Below, piece by piece: positions 37,582-46,905 of a stretch of DNA of 64,000 bases. The DNA comes from Streptococcus australis ATCC 700641 (GTDB taxonomy: Bacteria; Bacillota; Bacilli; Lactobacillales; Streptococcaceae). Under the pieces are notes generated by a model. The model had not been told where the DNA came from, made no database searches, and saw only the letters and a program-made list of their open reading frames with translations. The position numbers were made by a program, and so were the translations under genes. The stretch lies in contig NZ_GL636091.1 of NCBI RefSeq assembly GCF_000186465.1, positions 1,622,981 to 1,686,980 of the forward strand, given 5' to 3'. Position 1 is the first letter of the stretch. Each line of letters opens with the position of its first letter.

Positions 37582-38727
37582 TTAAAAGAAGGAAGCGATA
37601 TAGACGGATACTTGTTCTAAAATGCGTCTGTCAACGATGCCAACAATTGTGAAGATGACTAGAATGACTGCTGTTGAAGCAAGGAGCAACAAGAATTTGT
37701 CAGCCTTGATTTTTGTTCTGTTCAAACCTTGGTAAACAGTGTATAGCAAGCCTAAGAAATAGAGAACGAAGATTAACGATCGAAGGAAGCTAAATCCTTC
37801 AAAGTACTTAACTAGAGAAAAAATTAAGACAATGAGGGATGCTGGCAAGGCATAGATAGACAAGCGAGCAAACTCATCGAATGAACGTTTGTAGGTGTAT
37901 TCTTTATCTTGCAAGACAAGGTGACGAACCAAGAAACCAGTTAATTGAGTGGCGTAAATTGTAAAGAAAGTTACAATGACAATCAATAGGTAAGCCGTAA
38001 ATCCTACTTGAGCGTAAGGGAAGGCACTCGCCACGAAGAAAAGTGAGAGGCTAAGGATAAATGCAGTTAAGACATAATGAAGAATACCATTCAATACTCT
38101 TGGTTGATTTTCTACTGTTGGGCGAGCCAAAGCAGATACAATCCATGACCAGAATCCTTTCATTGCTTGACCAAAAGCGTTTGGTTGAGCAGGTTGTGCA
38201 TAATAGGCTTGACCTGGTTGAGGTTGCCCTGGATAAGGTGCTTGTTGGAAAACTTGACCTGGAGCTGGTTGACCAAATCCTGGTTGTGGCTGTTGTTGAG
38301 GCGCTTGTTGGAAGCTATTTGGTTGAGCGCCAAATGCTGGTGCTTCTGGGGCAGCATTGAACTGTGGTGCTTCTTGAGCTGGTGCTTCTGGTGCAACATT
38401 GAACTGTGGTGCTTCTTGTACTGGTGCTTCTGGCGCAGCAGTGTATTGTGGTGCTTCTTGCACTGGTGCTGCTGGAGCAGCAGCGAATTGTGGTGCTTCT
38501 GGGGCAGCAGCAAATTGAGAAGTCACTTCTTCTGGTGCAGCTGGAGCAGCAACAAATCCAGCGTTTACTTGGTCTGGAGCTACTGGAGCACCTACAAATT
38601 GTGAAGCTTCTTGGGCTACCTGTTCTTCTTGGAACTCACCTGCAGCCAATGCTTGAGCGATCTCTGCTTCAGTTGCTGAACGACCGTTCACAGCTTCAAA
38701 GTAATCAAGCCAATCCTGTTTGATCAT
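37582..38727 (-). CDS. membrane protein with Ala/Pro repeats (DUF6574-like)
   Basis: A 381-residue protein. It starts with a W-x3-FE-x3-GR micro-domain (DWLDYFEAVNGRSATEAEI), then a long Ala/Pro/Glu/Gln region with APEAPVQEAPQF units and a Gln/Pro stretch ([10 protein letters not shown]) like the 33350 protein. The C-terminal half has FWSWIVSALARPTVENQPR followed by five or six membrane segments, similar to what I know as DUF6574. Function is unknown. It is first in a probable operon with the TcaA-like and LdcB-like genes, pointing to the cell envelope. Confidence 0.75.
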   Translation of the reverse strand: MIKQDWLDYFEAVNGRSATEAEIAQALAAGEFQEEQVAQEASQFVGAPVAPDQVNAGFVAAPAAPEEVTSQFAAAPEAPQFAAAPAAPVQEAPQYTAAPEAPVQEAPQFNVAPEAPAQEAPQFNAAPEAPAFGAQPNSFQQAPQQQPQPGFGQPAPGQVFQQAPYPGQPQPGQAYYAQPAQPNAFGQAMKGFWSWIVSALARPTVENQPRVLNGILHYVLTAFILSLSLFFVASAFPYAQVGFTAYLLIVIVTFFTIYATQLTGFLVRHLVLQDKEYTYKRSFDEFARLSIYALPASLIVLIFSLVKYFEGFSFLRSLIFVLYFLGLLYTVYQGLNRTKIKADKFLLLLASTAVILVIFTIVGIVDRRILEQVSVYIASFF

Positions 38728-38761
38728 AAAATAATCTCCTTATAAAACAAAATACAGATAT

Positions 38762-38790
38762 ATTATATAAAAATTTCCACTAGAATTCAA
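38762..38790 (-). promoter_or_regulatory. promoter of the DUF6574-TcaA-LdcB group
   Basis: TTGAAT (38785-38790), 17-bp spacer, TATAAT (38762-38767), 35 bp before the ATG at 38727. Confidence 0.8.
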
Positions 38791-38825
38791 TGTTCTACCG
38801 GAATTCACAAGCTAGGATATCCCAG

Positions 38826-39107
38826 CTATTCCAATGCATCCATGCCACCTTGGACGTTGGTCACGTCATAGCCCGCTTCTTCCAAAAATTGGCAAGCGCG
38901 GGCTGAACGCCGACCAGACTTGCAGATGACATAATAGGCTTGTCCCTTGTCCAGTTCTGAATACCGTTCTGCCAACACTGATAAGGGAAGCAAGGTCACC
39001 CCATCCAGATGAAGGGCATCATATTCCTCCTGCTCACGGACATCGACGACGTTAATTTCTCCTGCTTGGTACTTTGCTAAAAAGTCATTAAATGGAATTT
39101 CTTTCAT
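38826..39107 (-). CDS. rhodanese-like sulfurtransferase
   Basis: A 93-residue single rhodanese domain: NVVDVREQEEYDALHLDG, the active loop VICKSGRRSARACQFL with the catalytic Cys, and YDVTNVQGGMDA at the end. It may carry persulfide sulfur, but partners are unknown. It follows prdX by 21 bp and probably shares its transcript. Confidence 0.88.
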   Translation of the reverse strand: MKEIPFNDFLAKYQAGEINVVDVREQEEYDALHLDGVTLLPLSVLAERYSELDKGQAYYVICKSGRRSARACQFLEEAGYDVTNVQGGMDALE

Positions 39108-39128
39108 GATTTCTCCTTTTTGATGCCA

Positions 39129-39620
39129 CTAGGGCAAGGTTAGTATTTCATAGTTAAAATCAATAGATTCTAAAAAGCGGAATAGGTCTTGGGTTTTGAT
39201 AAAGATCGTCTTTTCATTCGTGTTAGGATGGAAGGTCATGATTTCCTCTGACACAATGTCCTGATCAAAATAAACGAGAATATCCTTATTTTCATTGTTT
39301 AACAATCCAAAGGGAGATACTGTCCCAGCTGGTAATTGCATTTTTTCTGCCAGAGATTCAGTTGAAGCCATACGGATCCGATTGGCTCCTACTTGGTCTT
39401 TGAAATCCTCCATGTCCAAAGGTTTCTGGTCATCCATGATGAGCAGATAGTACTGGGTTTTCTTTTTGTTGGTCAAAAACATGGATTTGGTCCGGACCCC
39501 TTCTAGACCTTCAATATAGGAATCGGCCTGCTCAGTAGTCAATGCCGGTGGGTGTTCCACCACATCAAAATTAATCCCGAGTTGGTCTAATCTATCTTTG
39601 ACTTTTTGATATGCTTCCAT
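39129..39620 (-). CDS. prolyl-tRNA editing protein (PrdX/YbaK family)
   Basis: A 163-residue free-standing editing domain related to the insertion domain of bacterial ProRS. Motifs include VEHPPALTTEQADSYI, TKSMFLTNKKKTQYYLLIM with the conserved Lys, and PFGLLNNENKDILVYFD. By family it deacylates mischarged Ala-tRNA-Pro. It is upstream of the rhodanese gene. Confidence 0.87.
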   Translation of the reverse strand: MEAYQKVKDRLDQLGINFDVVEHPPALTTEQADSYIEGLEGVRTKSMFLTNKKKTQYYLLIMDDQKPLDMEDFKDQVGANRIRMASTESLAEKMQLPAGTVSPFGLLNNENKDILVYFDQDIVSEEIMTFHPNTNEKTIFIKTQDLFRFLESIDFNYEILTLP

Positions 39621-39652
39621 AGAATACCTCCCCCTGTATATATCACTAATTA

Positions 39653-40246
39653 TTATTTGTTAAACTCTGCTAAAATCTGCTGAACCCGAGCCTGAAGAGC
39701 CGGCACCACTTCTGCCTCAAACCAGGGATTCTTGGCCATCCAGATCTGATTGCGGGGCGAAGGGTGGACCAGAGGGAAATAATCTGGCAGGTAGTCCTTG
39801 TATCGGCGCACCCGCTCGGTCACCTTGCCACTGACTTTCTCATGGAGATAGTAGGCTTGGGCGTACTGGCCAATCAAGAGAGTCAACTCAATATCCGGAC
39901 ACTCCTTAAGGAGCAGAGGGTGCCACTTTTCCGCAAAGCCCTTGCGAGGTGGCAAATCCCCTGACTTGCCATGCCCTGGGAAATAAAAGTCCATGGGAAT
40001 GACCGCAAATAGACCCGAATGGTAAAAGGTCTCTTCATCGACTCCCAACCATTCCCTTAAGCGGTCCCCACTCTTGTCCTTCCAATAGAGGCACGCTTCT
40101 TGTGTTTTCAGTCCAGGTGCCTGTCCGATGATATTGATCCGAGCAGTCTTTGGTGCCGCAAACAAGGGCTCAATCCCCTTATCCGTATAGTCTTTGTTTT
40201 GTGGATCGGCCATGATGGCCTCTTTGATCCGCTCTAGTTGCTCCAT
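39653..40246 (-). CDS. uracil-DNA glycosylase superfamily protein
   Basis: A 197-residue protein of the UDG superfamily, distinct from ung at 8036. It has INIIGQAPGLKTQEACLYWKD in the motif A position and PLVHPSPRNQIWMAKNPW in the motif B position. The Asp of family 1 GQDPYH is replaced, so activity and substrate are uncertain. GGAGGAG before ATG at 40246 excludes the 33-codon upstream extension. It begins just past the pepV terminator. Confidence 0.82.
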   Translation of the reverse strand: MEQLERIKEAIMADPQNKDYTDKGIEPLFAAPKTARINIIGQAPGLKTQEACLYWKDKSGDRLREWLGVDEETFYHSGLFAVIPMDFYFPGHGKSGDLPPRKGFAEKWHPLLLKECPDIELTLLIGQYAQAYYLHEKVSGKVTERVRRYKDYLPDYFPLVHPSPRNQIWMAKNPWFEAEVVPALQARVQQILAEFNK

Positions 40247-40260
40247 TTCTCCTCCTCTAA

Positions 40261-40291
40261 GCAAAAACTCAGCCAGCAAGTGCCGGCTGAG
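40261..40291 (-). terminator. pepV terminator
   Basis: CTCAGCCGGC-ACTT-GCTGGCTGAG followed by TTTTTGC on the minus strand, just after the pepV stop. Confidence 0.85.
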
Positions 40292-40298
40292 TAGCATC

Positions 40299-41705
40299 TT
40301 ATTTGATGAGTTCGTAGATGGCTTCTGCGTAGATTGCAGCTGCACGGTAGAGATCTTCTACATCCGCAAATTCATTGGCTTGGTGCATCGTGTTCACATA
40401 GTCTGGGAACATGGCACCGAAGGCAACCCCACGTTTTAATAGACGACCAAAGGTTCCGCCACCGATTACTTGCTCATGACCTTTCAGTCCGGTTTGTTTT
40501 TCATAAACACGCAAAAGCGTTGAGACCAATTCATCTTCCATAGGAACATAGTGAGGGGTGTGGCCGTGGGCTGACAAGCTAACGGATGCCACTCCTTCTA
40601 CTATTTCAAGTCCAGCTTTGATGGTTTCTGGATCTGTTCCTTTAGGGTAACGAATGTTCAAGGCGATGGTGTTATCTGAGCTGTTTTCGTCGAAGTTGAA
40701 GACACCCGCATTCATGCTGAGAGCCCCCATCTTCTCATCTGTATGGGCAATGCCAAGCTTCTCACCAGCAAAGTCTTCATGGAGAAGAGATGCTGACACT
40801 TGCAAGTATGCTTTGGCATCTCCACCGAAGTCAAACTGGTTCAAGAAGAGAGCCAAGTAGGTTGCTCCATTGATACCAGCTTCTGGTGTAGAGCCGTGGG
40901 CAGATTTCCCGATAATAGTGAGCTTGTACTGGTCTTCATCTACTGTAGACACTTCATAACGAAGTTGGTGTTCATTGGCAAAGGCATCAAGGAGATCCAC
41001 TAAATCTGGCAATTGCCCAGAAACGACTGCAGTTGCTGACTCAGGTACCATGTTTTCACGAAGGCCACCGGTGAAGCTATGAAGATGCGCTTGACCTGTG
41101 TTTTGACCACCGAAGTGGAGATACTCGGTAATGTTTCCTTTTTCCCCGTTGATGATTGGGAATTCCGCATCTGGTGAGAAACCAAAGTCTGGATCAGAAA
41201 GGCCGACATGTTTGAAATAGTAGTCCATATCGCCCCAACCAGATTCTTCATCTGTACCGACCACAAAGCGCACGCGCTTAGATACAGGTAATCCCAGATC
41301 CTTGATAATCTTCAAACCGTAGTAACAAGCTACTGTAGGTCCCTTGTCATCAGATGAACCACGTGCATAGAGCTTGCCATCGATAATCTCAGGTTTGTAA
41401 GGATCTGTGTTCCAGCCACTACCAGCAGGTACCACATCCATGTGGGCAAAGATCCCGAGCTCTTCTTCCCCTTGTCCAAAGGTGAAGTGTCCAGCATAGT
41501 TATCCACGTTAGTTGTTTCGTAGCCATCACGCTTAGCAATTTCCAAGAATTTCTCAAGGGCTTTGACTGGTCCAGGTCCATAAGGATGAGTCGCATCCGC
41601 CTGGCTGTCATCCCGTTCTGAGTTGATTTCCAAGAGGCTGAAAAGGTCAGCCATCATTTCTTCGCGGCGTTTTTCTACTTCTGCTTTAAAGTCAATTGTT
41701 GTCAT
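40299..41705 (-). CDS. pepV: dipeptidase PepV (M20 family)
   Basis: A 468-residue zinc dipeptidase. Metal-binding motifs include FAHMDVVPAG, ARGSSDDKGPTVACY and VVGTDEESGWGDMDYYF with the catalytic Glu pair, and GGTFGRLLKRGVAFG near the C-terminus; a lid/dimer domain lies at about residues 190-320. It degrades dipeptides brought in from proteolysis. Monocistronic, with a terminator directly downstream. Confidence 0.93.
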   Translation of the reverse strand: MTTIDFKAEVEKRREEMMADLFSLLEINSERDDSQADATHPYGPGPVKALEKFLEIAKRDGYETTNVDNYAGHFTFGQGEEELGIFAHMDVVPAGSGWNTDPYKPEIIDGKLYARGSSDDKGPTVACYYGLKIIKDLGLPVSKRVRFVVGTDEESGWGDMDYYFKHVGLSDPDFGFSPDAEFPIINGEKGNITEYLHFGGQNTGQAHLHSFTGGLRENMVPESATAVVSGQLPDLVDLLDAFANEHQLRYEVSTVDEDQYKLTIIGKSAHGSTPEAGINGATYLALFLNQFDFGGDAKAYLQVSASLLHEDFAGEKLGIAHTDEKMGALSMNAGVFNFDENSSDNTIALNIRYPKGTDPETIKAGLEIVEGVASVSLSAHGHTPHYVPMEDELVSTLLRVYEKQTGLKGHEQVIGGGTFGRLLKRGVAFGAMFPDYVNTMHQANEFADVEDLYRAAAIYAEAIYELIK

Positions 41706-41792
41706 GCATTCCTCCGTTATTTCGATTTAAATTGAACACTACAAAATCCCATCAGCGACTATCCACTAGCCTGCCAAAGGATTCTAGAAAAC

Positions 41793-41831
41793 CGGACTTG
41801 TATCGTACGAGACGAGGACCATCCGGTTATT
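41793..41831 (-). terminator. putative terminator after nitroreductase
   Basis: AACCGGA...TCCGGTT stem with a long interior on the minus strand, then TTTTCTAG. Weaker than the others in this window. Confidence 0.5.
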
Positions 41832-41841
41832 TCTGTTGTTA

Positions 41842-42447
41842 TTAGCGTTTTTCGATGATTTCGTCTACTGGCAAGCGGTAGCTAGGTTCTACCTTCTCAG
41901 CAGCATAGCCGACAGTAATCAAGAGTTCTGGACGGAAACGTTCTTCGATTTCCAAGACTTCATTGACTTTTGATTTGTCAAAGCCAAGGATGATGTTCGA
42001 GCCGATCCCTTGGTCAGTCAAGGCCAATACCAAGTTCATCGCGACCAACCCAGCATTTAATGCCAAGTAATCGCTGATCTGTTGCTCATTGTAACGAGCA
42101 TATTCGGCAGGAAGGTTTTGCATGAAGTATTGCAACTGCTCATCTGTGAAGTTCTTGACCCCACCGACACGCGCAATCTTCCGAGCCCGACGTTGCAAAT
42201 CGGTATCTGTAAAGAGAGCGATGGTCACAGGTGCTTCCATGACTTGGTCATAGTTCCCACCGTAAGCTACTTTTGCCAATTCCGCATTTTTCTGACGAAC
42301 GACCACGAATTTCCATGGTTGGCTATTGTGTGCACTTGGAGCCAAGGTCGCAATTTCAATAGCTGTCCGCACATCCTTTGGATCGACCGGCTGGTCTGTA
42401 AAATGCTTGATCGCATGACGTTTTTTGTTGAGTTCTAGGAATTTCAT
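41842..42447 (-). CDS. nitroreductase family protein
   Basis: A 201-residue FMN-dependent oxidoreductase. RHAIKHFTDQPV and LAPSAHNSQPWKFVVV bind FMN phosphate and ring; QGIGSNIILGFDKSKVNEVL and LLITVGYAAE are the C-terminal family signatures. Start chosen at MKFLELNKKRH (third residue of the open frame). The physiological substrate is not evident. Confidence 0.88.
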   Translation of the reverse strand: MKFLELNKKRHAIKHFTDQPVDPKDVRTAIEIATLAPSAHNSQPWKFVVVRQKNAELAKVAYGGNYDQVMEAPVTIALFTDTDLQRRARKIARVGGVKNFTDEQLQYFMQNLPAEYARYNEQQISDYLALNAGLVAMNLVLALTDQGIGSNIILGFDKSKVNEVLEIEERFRPELLITVGYAAEKVEPSYRLPVDEIIEKR

Positions 42448-42526
42448 AGTCAACTTCCTTTTCTAATTCTATTACTTCTATTTTAACACAAAATGAAAGA
42501 GCTTGCAGAGTTTTTTCATTGATCAT

Positions 42527-43363
42527 TTAGGAAAGAAAGTCATAGAAGTACTTGACGTCTTGGTCATAACCATACTGCTTATTCAACCTTGCGAGGAGCT
42601 CATTGTTATGACCTCGATAGTTATCCTCGCGTCTCAATTCTTCGTACATTTCAATAAAGGGAAGGCCCTTGTCCTTGGCATCTTGGAGCTCTCCTTCATA
42701 GTCATAGGCCACCTTACGAAATTGCAGGTTGGTCACTCCATCTTCTTCGACATCAATCAGAGCATACTGAGCTCTGTGGTTTTGAATTGGTTCCCAGTCG
42801 AAATATGGCATGCCAATAGTCCCTGGATTAAGAATCTGCTGGCCCTGGCTGCCGTAGCGAAGCAACTGCTTGTGAACATGACCGTAGATGGCCATATCTG
42901 TCTGGTCATCCAGCAATTGGTCAAAGTTCTCCGTCACATTTGCTGGACGCAAGTCTCCACCGTAATTCTTTTCTGGCAAATTGTGGGTCAGTGAAAAGCG
43001 AATACCATTGACCTCCTTCTTCTCTACCAAAGGAAGGGATCGAAGCCAATCGATCCGCTTAGGATCCAGTCCCTCCATGACATACTGAGTGAGACGAAGC
43101 ATCTGGATCTCCTGCGGATCCTCAAGCCCGTACTCGCCATCCAAAGCCTCTAGGACACAATCGTCCCAATTTCCACGAACAACCGCTGTGATAGGAATTG
43201 CATCCAGCAAGTCAAAAAGGTCCTCTCTTCCTGGCCCCGGTAGCAAAATGTCCCCTAAAAGCCAATATTCCGTCGCGCCTTGAGCACGCGCATCCGCAAT
43301 CACTGCCTCCAGGGCTCTTGTATCTCCGTGGATATCAGATAAAATAGCGATTCGATGGTTCAT
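42527..43363 (-). CDS. metallophosphoesterase
   Basis: A 278-residue calcineurin-like phosphoesterase with all metal motifs: ILSDIHGDTRALEAV, LLGDILLPGPG, VVRGNWDDC, LTHNLPEKN and IYGHVHKQLLRY. The substrate is unknown; the closest general type is the YfcE/diadenosine-polyphosphatase-like group. AAAGGAG eight bases before the ATG at 43363 excludes an 18-codon extension. It lies after uvrC, from which a terminator separates it. Confidence 0.86.
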   Translation of the reverse strand: MNHRIAILSDIHGDTRALEAVIADARAQGATEYWLLGDILLPGPGREDLFDLLDAIPITAVVRGNWDDCVLEALDGEYGLEDPQEIQMLRLTQYVMEGLDPKRIDWLRSLPLVEKKEVNGIRFSLTHNLPEKNYGGDLRPANVTENFDQLLDDQTDMAIYGHVHKQLLRYGSQGQQILNPGTIGMPYFDWEPIQNHRAQYALIDVEEDGVTNLQFRKVAYDYEGELQDAKDKGLPFIEMYEELRREDNYRGHNNELLARLNKQYGYDQDVKYFYDFLS

Positions 43364-43421
43364 AACTACTCCTTTATGGATTGAAAAATCTGTATACATT
43401 AAGAATAACAAAAACAAATAA

Positions 43422-43455
43422 AAACGTTAAAACCATCCATTTGAATTGGATGGTG
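43422..43455 (-). terminator. uvrC terminator
   Basis: ACCATCCA-ATTCAAA-TGGATGGT followed by TTTTAACGTTTTT on the minus strand, just after the uvrC stop. Confidence 0.75.
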
Positions 43456-43458
43456 CAA

Positions 43459-45291
43459 TTACTCAAGTCCTTGGGAGGACTCCGCCACTTCCATCAAAGA
43501 ACTTCCCTCTTCCTGCTTTCCTTGTTGGAGCTTGGCTTGCACCGCCTCAGCAACTGCTCGTGGGATGCCGACTGTGACAATCTCATCCACAGTTGCTTCT
43601 TTGATCTTGGTCAGTGACTTAAAGTGCTTCATCAGTAACTGCTTACGTTTTGGTCCCAAGCCTTCGATGCCATCCAACTGGGAGGAGAAGGAATTCTTGG
43701 ATCGTAGCTGGCGGTGGAAGGTGATAGCGAAACGGTGAACTTCATCCTGGATCCGTTGGAGGAGGAAAAATTCCTGTGAGGTGCGCGAAAGTTCAATGAC
43801 TTGGAGAGGATCACCGAAGAGTAATTCATGGGTCTGGTGCTTATCATTCTTTTGCAGACCTGCAATGGGAATGTCCAGTCCCAACTCCTCTTGGATAACT
43901 TGCTTAGCGATATTGACCTGACCCTGACCCCCATCGATAACGATCAGATCTGGTGGCGTCAAGCCATCCCGCATGACCCGGCTGTAGCGTCTACGGATGA
44001 CCTCCCGCATGCTGGCATAGTCATCTGGCCCGACGACGGTCTTGATCTTGTACTTGCGGTAGTCCTTTTTGCTTGGCTTCCCATTGACAAAGACCACCAT
44101 GGCAGAGACCGGACTGGTCCCCATGATGTTGGAGTTATCAAAGGATTCAATGCGCACAGGGGTTGGAATTTGCAGGAGTTTTCCAAGGTTTTCAATAGCA
44201 CCTTGGGTCTTCTCCATGGATTTTTCAAGGAGATTGAACTTCTGCTCCAGACTAACACGGGCATTCTTGATGGCCAGATTGACCAACTGCTTCTTCTCCC
44301 CTCGCTGGGGCTTGAGGACCTTGGTATCCACAAGGGCCTTGACTGCTTCCTCATCGATATCTTGAGGGATCAGAATTTCATTGGGAATCAGATGAGATTT
44401 CTCCTGGTAAAACTGCCCCACATAGGTCAAGAAATCCTCGTCCGGATCATTGTAGTAGGGGAAGAGATTGACGTCACGCTCGATCAGCTTGCCCTGACGG
44501 ACAAAGAAGACCTGCACACACATCCAGCCCTTGTCTACGTAGTAGCCAAAGACATCCCGATTCTGCAAATCCTTGGCCATTACCCGCTGTTTGGTCCGCA
44601 GGGTCCCGATAGCCTGGATCAGATCCCGATACTCGGCCGCCCTCTCAAATTCCATGTTTTGCGCCGCGGTAGTCATCTTGAGCTTGAGATCATCGATAAT
44701 CTTGTCATCCTGCCCCTTAAGGAAATCAGAAACCTCCTGCGCCATGCTCTTGAAATAAGCCTCGTCCTTGTGGCAGACTGTGTGGGCCATACATTGCCCC
44801 AGATGATAGTAAAAGCAGACCTTAGAAGGCGGATTGGTACACTTGCGGAAAGGGAAAATCCGATCCAAAAGTCGCTTGATCTCATTGGCCGCACCCACGT
44901 CTGGATAGGGGCCGAAATAGAGGCCACCATCCTTTTTGACCTGGCGCGTGATGATGAGACGCGGATAGCGCTCATTGGTAATCTTGATGAAGGGATAGGA
45001 CTTGTCGTCCTTGAGCATGATATTGTACTTAGGCTTGTTCTCCTTGATGAGGTTGATCTCAAGAAGCAAGGCCTCAATATTGGACTCAGTGACGATAAAC
45101 TCAAAATCCACAATCTCAGATACCAGCGCTTCCGTCTTGGTATCGTGGCTCCCTCTAAAATAGGACCGCACCCGATTGCGAAGATTCTTGGCCTTCCCCA
45201 CATAGATGATGGTTCCGTTCTTGTCTTTGTGAATGTAACAGCCCGGACTCGTCGGCAAGAGCTCGAGCTTAGATTTAATCAAGTTGTTCAT
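43459..45291 (-). CDS. uvrC: UvrABC system protein C
   Basis: Dual-incision nuclease of nucleotide excision repair, 610 residues. The N-terminal GIY-YIG domain ([20 protein letters not shown]) makes the 3' cut, a UVR helix pair lies near residue 210, an RNase H-like domain with VIDGGQGQV makes the 5' cut, and HhH repeats ([16 protein letters not shown]) end the protein. Start [11 protein letters not shown] at 45291 fits the family, but it lies only seven bases after a TGC-TATAAT box and lacks a clear ribosome site. Confidence 0.95.
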   Translation of the reverse strand: MNNLIKSKLELLPTSPGCYIHKDKNGTIIYVGKAKNLRNRVRSYFRGSHDTKTEALVSEIVDFEFIVTESNIEALLLEINLIKENKPKYNIMLKDDKSYPFIKITNERYPRLIITRQVKKDGGLYFGPYPDVGAANEIKRLLDRIFPFRKCTNPPSKVCFYYHLGQCMAHTVCHKDEAYFKSMAQEVSDFLKGQDDKIIDDLKLKMTTAAQNMEFERAAEYRDLIQAIGTLRTKQRVMAKDLQNRDVFGYYVDKGWMCVQVFFVRQGKLIERDVNLFPYYNDPDEDFLTYVGQFYQEKSHLIPNEILIPQDIDEEAVKALVDTKVLKPQRGEKKQLVNLAIKNARVSLEQKFNLLEKSMEKTQGAIENLGKLLQIPTPVRIESFDNSNIMGTSPVSAMVVFVNGKPSKKDYRKYKIKTVVGPDDYASMREVIRRRYSRVMRDGLTPPDLIVIDGGQGQVNIAKQVIQEELGLDIPIAGLQKNDKHQTHELLFGDPLQVIELSRTSQEFFLLQRIQDEVHRFAITFHRQLRSKNSFSSQLDGIEGLGPKRKQLLMKHFKSLTKIKEATVDEIVTVGIPRAVAEAVQAKLQQGKQEEGSSLMEVAESSQGLE

Positions 45292-45298
45292 ACTCTCT

Positions 45299-45307
45299 AT
45301 TATAGCA
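45299..45307 (-). promoter_or_regulatory. extended -10 promoter abutting uvrC
   Basis: TGC-TATAAT ends seven bases before the uvrC ATG; it directly follows the T-run of a terminator. Confidence 0.6.
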
Positions 45308-45332
45308 AAAAAGAGGGGCAATTCCCCTCTTT
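45307..45332 (-). terminator. terminator between CPBP gene and uvrC
   Basis: AAAGAGGGG-AATTG-CCCCTCTTT with a T-run on the minus strand, immediately before the uvrC -10 element. Confidence 0.8.
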
Positions 45333-45413
45333 ATATTGTTATATGATGTCATTCGTTTTAAACCGTAGTTTCATAAACTATAATAGGATTAAAAAATTAC
45401 TAAAAGGGCTTCA

Positions 45414-46256
45414 TCATTGATTCACTATAGTCTTCGACTTTCTTTTATAGATGCTCAAAACAATTGCAAATGACAACAACTGCCACAGAAGAATTCTCAC
45501 TATCTGCAAACTATCCGATTCAGAATTTGAGACAACATGAACCAGATTTGAAGCAAGATTGTTGAAAAGATGGTCTCCTAATCCTAGCCACAAGGAACCT
45601 GTCATTTTGTAAAGTAAGGACCACTTGATACTCATCATTCCTGCTAGGATGACATATCCAATTCCCATAACAATAAGATTTGTGAGAGAAGATTCTCCTT
45701 GAAGAAAATCTCTAAACGGCATTACCAAATGCCATATTCCAAATAAAAAGGCTATGAAAAATAGACTTCTACGGTAAGAAATTCCTTCAAGAATTTTTGT
45801 GAAAAGGCCACGAAATATTCCTTCTTCCATCCAGACATTTATCAGGTTAAATAAAGCACTTAAGAGGATAAATAAGATTCCTGCATGTGATCCTTTTTCA
45901 TTGGTTAAGGAAAAACCACTGGCGTAAAACGATAAGTAAACATTTCCGTGAAGAAAAAAGAGGGTAAGACATTCAACTACATATGAAAAGATGGCGCATA
46001 CTAAACCAAAGAGCAGTCCCTTTCCTACACCACTCATGATTCCGTTAGAAGTAAAACCAATATCTTTCCATCCTAATTTGCTAATTGAAAGAATTCCCCA
46101 CAATAAAAGTATTCCAAAAAGCTTGTGTAGAAAATTCTCCGATAAAAAAGTTTCATCTGTCCTCATATAGAAATATTCAATTACCCTTACTACTGAGCAG
46201 ATAACAAATATAATTGAACAACTTAAAATGGGGGTTTTCAATAGTCGATTTAGCAT
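45414..46256 (-). CDS. CPBP family intramembrane metalloprotease
   Basis: A 280-residue polytopic protein with CPBP/CAAX-protease motifs: MEEGIFRG (E144/E145, R149), FGIWHLV and GLGDHLFNN. About eight membrane segments. In streptococci such proteins are sometimes linked to bacteriocin immunity, but no bacteriocin gene is visible here. Sequence is notably AT-rich, as are the next genes to 49.3 kb. Confidence 0.83.
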   Translation of the reverse strand: MLNRLLKTPILSCSIIFVICSVVRVIEYFYMRTDETFLSENFLHKLFGILLLWGILSISKLGWKDIGFTSNGIMSGVGKGLLFGLVCAIFSYVVECLTLFFLHGNVYLSFYASGFSLTNEKGSHAGILFILLSALFNLINVWMEEGIFRGLFTKILEGISYRRSLFFIAFLFGIWHLVMPFRDFLQGESSLTNLIVMGIGYVILAGMMSIKWSLLYKMTGSLWLGLGDHLFNNLASNLVHVVSNSESDSLQIVRILLWQLLSFAIVLSIYKRKSKTIVNQ

Positions 46257-46305
46257 ATCTTCCTTTCAAATGAGTCTTTTATAAAAGTTAATTTCAATAT
46301 TTTAC

Positions 46306-46878
46306 TCAGTCCAATTCCTTCTCTAGTTCTTTTAGAAAGCTGATTAAAAATTGATGGCGACTCTCTACTATTTGCTTAGCAGTCTCCGTGTTCATTTCAT
46401 CTTTTAAGAGGAGCAACTTGTCATGAAAATGTTGGACGGTATCAGTGAGGGACCTCCCTTTGTGGCCACCATAGGAAAAAGTTCACGCAATTCCTACAGC
46501 TCCTATCGCATCCAGACGATCTGCATCCTGGACAATCTTTCCTTCTATGGTTTCTGGATGTTTACCACGATTTTTGCTGAAAGAAACAGCATGGATAACC
46601 CGACAAATCTGGTCGATTTGATTTTTAGGACTACCAACCTCTTCTAGAAACATGCGAGCATTCGCATGATTCTCTGTCTGAAACAATTTATCATCATCAG
46701 CATCGTGAAGAAGAGCTGACAAACCCACTATCTCCAGATCACATGGACCTTCAGCTTGTGCGATTCTCATAGCATTGCTATAAAAGTGGAGGGTATGCTC
46801 TACATCATGACCATCCGCTCGATCAGCAAATAAGGTTTTAACATACTGCTTAGCAGCAAGAATTCGTTCTTCGATCAT
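46306..46878 (-). pseudogene. HD-domain phosphohydrolase gene with in-frame TGA
   Basis: The first part (131 codons) shows an HD fold: GHDVEHTLHFYSNAMRIA, ALLHDADDDK and IVQDADRLDAIGAVGIA. TGA at 46483-46485 then stops it. The same frame continues directly with TFSYGGHKGRSLTDTVQHF and on to a TGA at 46306, completing a normal 190-residue YedJ-like hydrolase. The stop sits where an arginine (GIARTF) is expected, so a CGA-to-TGA change explains it. The active-site His/Asp residues are all before the stop, so a truncated product might fold only partly. Confidence 0.82.
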
Positions 46879-46905
46879 AATTCTTGTCCTTTGTAGCTTC
46901 TTACT

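Noticed and set aside
45299..45332. Terminator before uvrC read as a uvrC attenuator
   Set aside because: A promoter box lies downstream of the hairpin, and there is no leader peptide or alternative fold; it better fits the end of the CPBP gene.
43828..45420. 530-residue plus-strand ORF opposite uvrC
   Set aside because: Antisense shadow of uvrC; composition is rich in Ile/Leu/Asp from reversed codons and no family motif is present.
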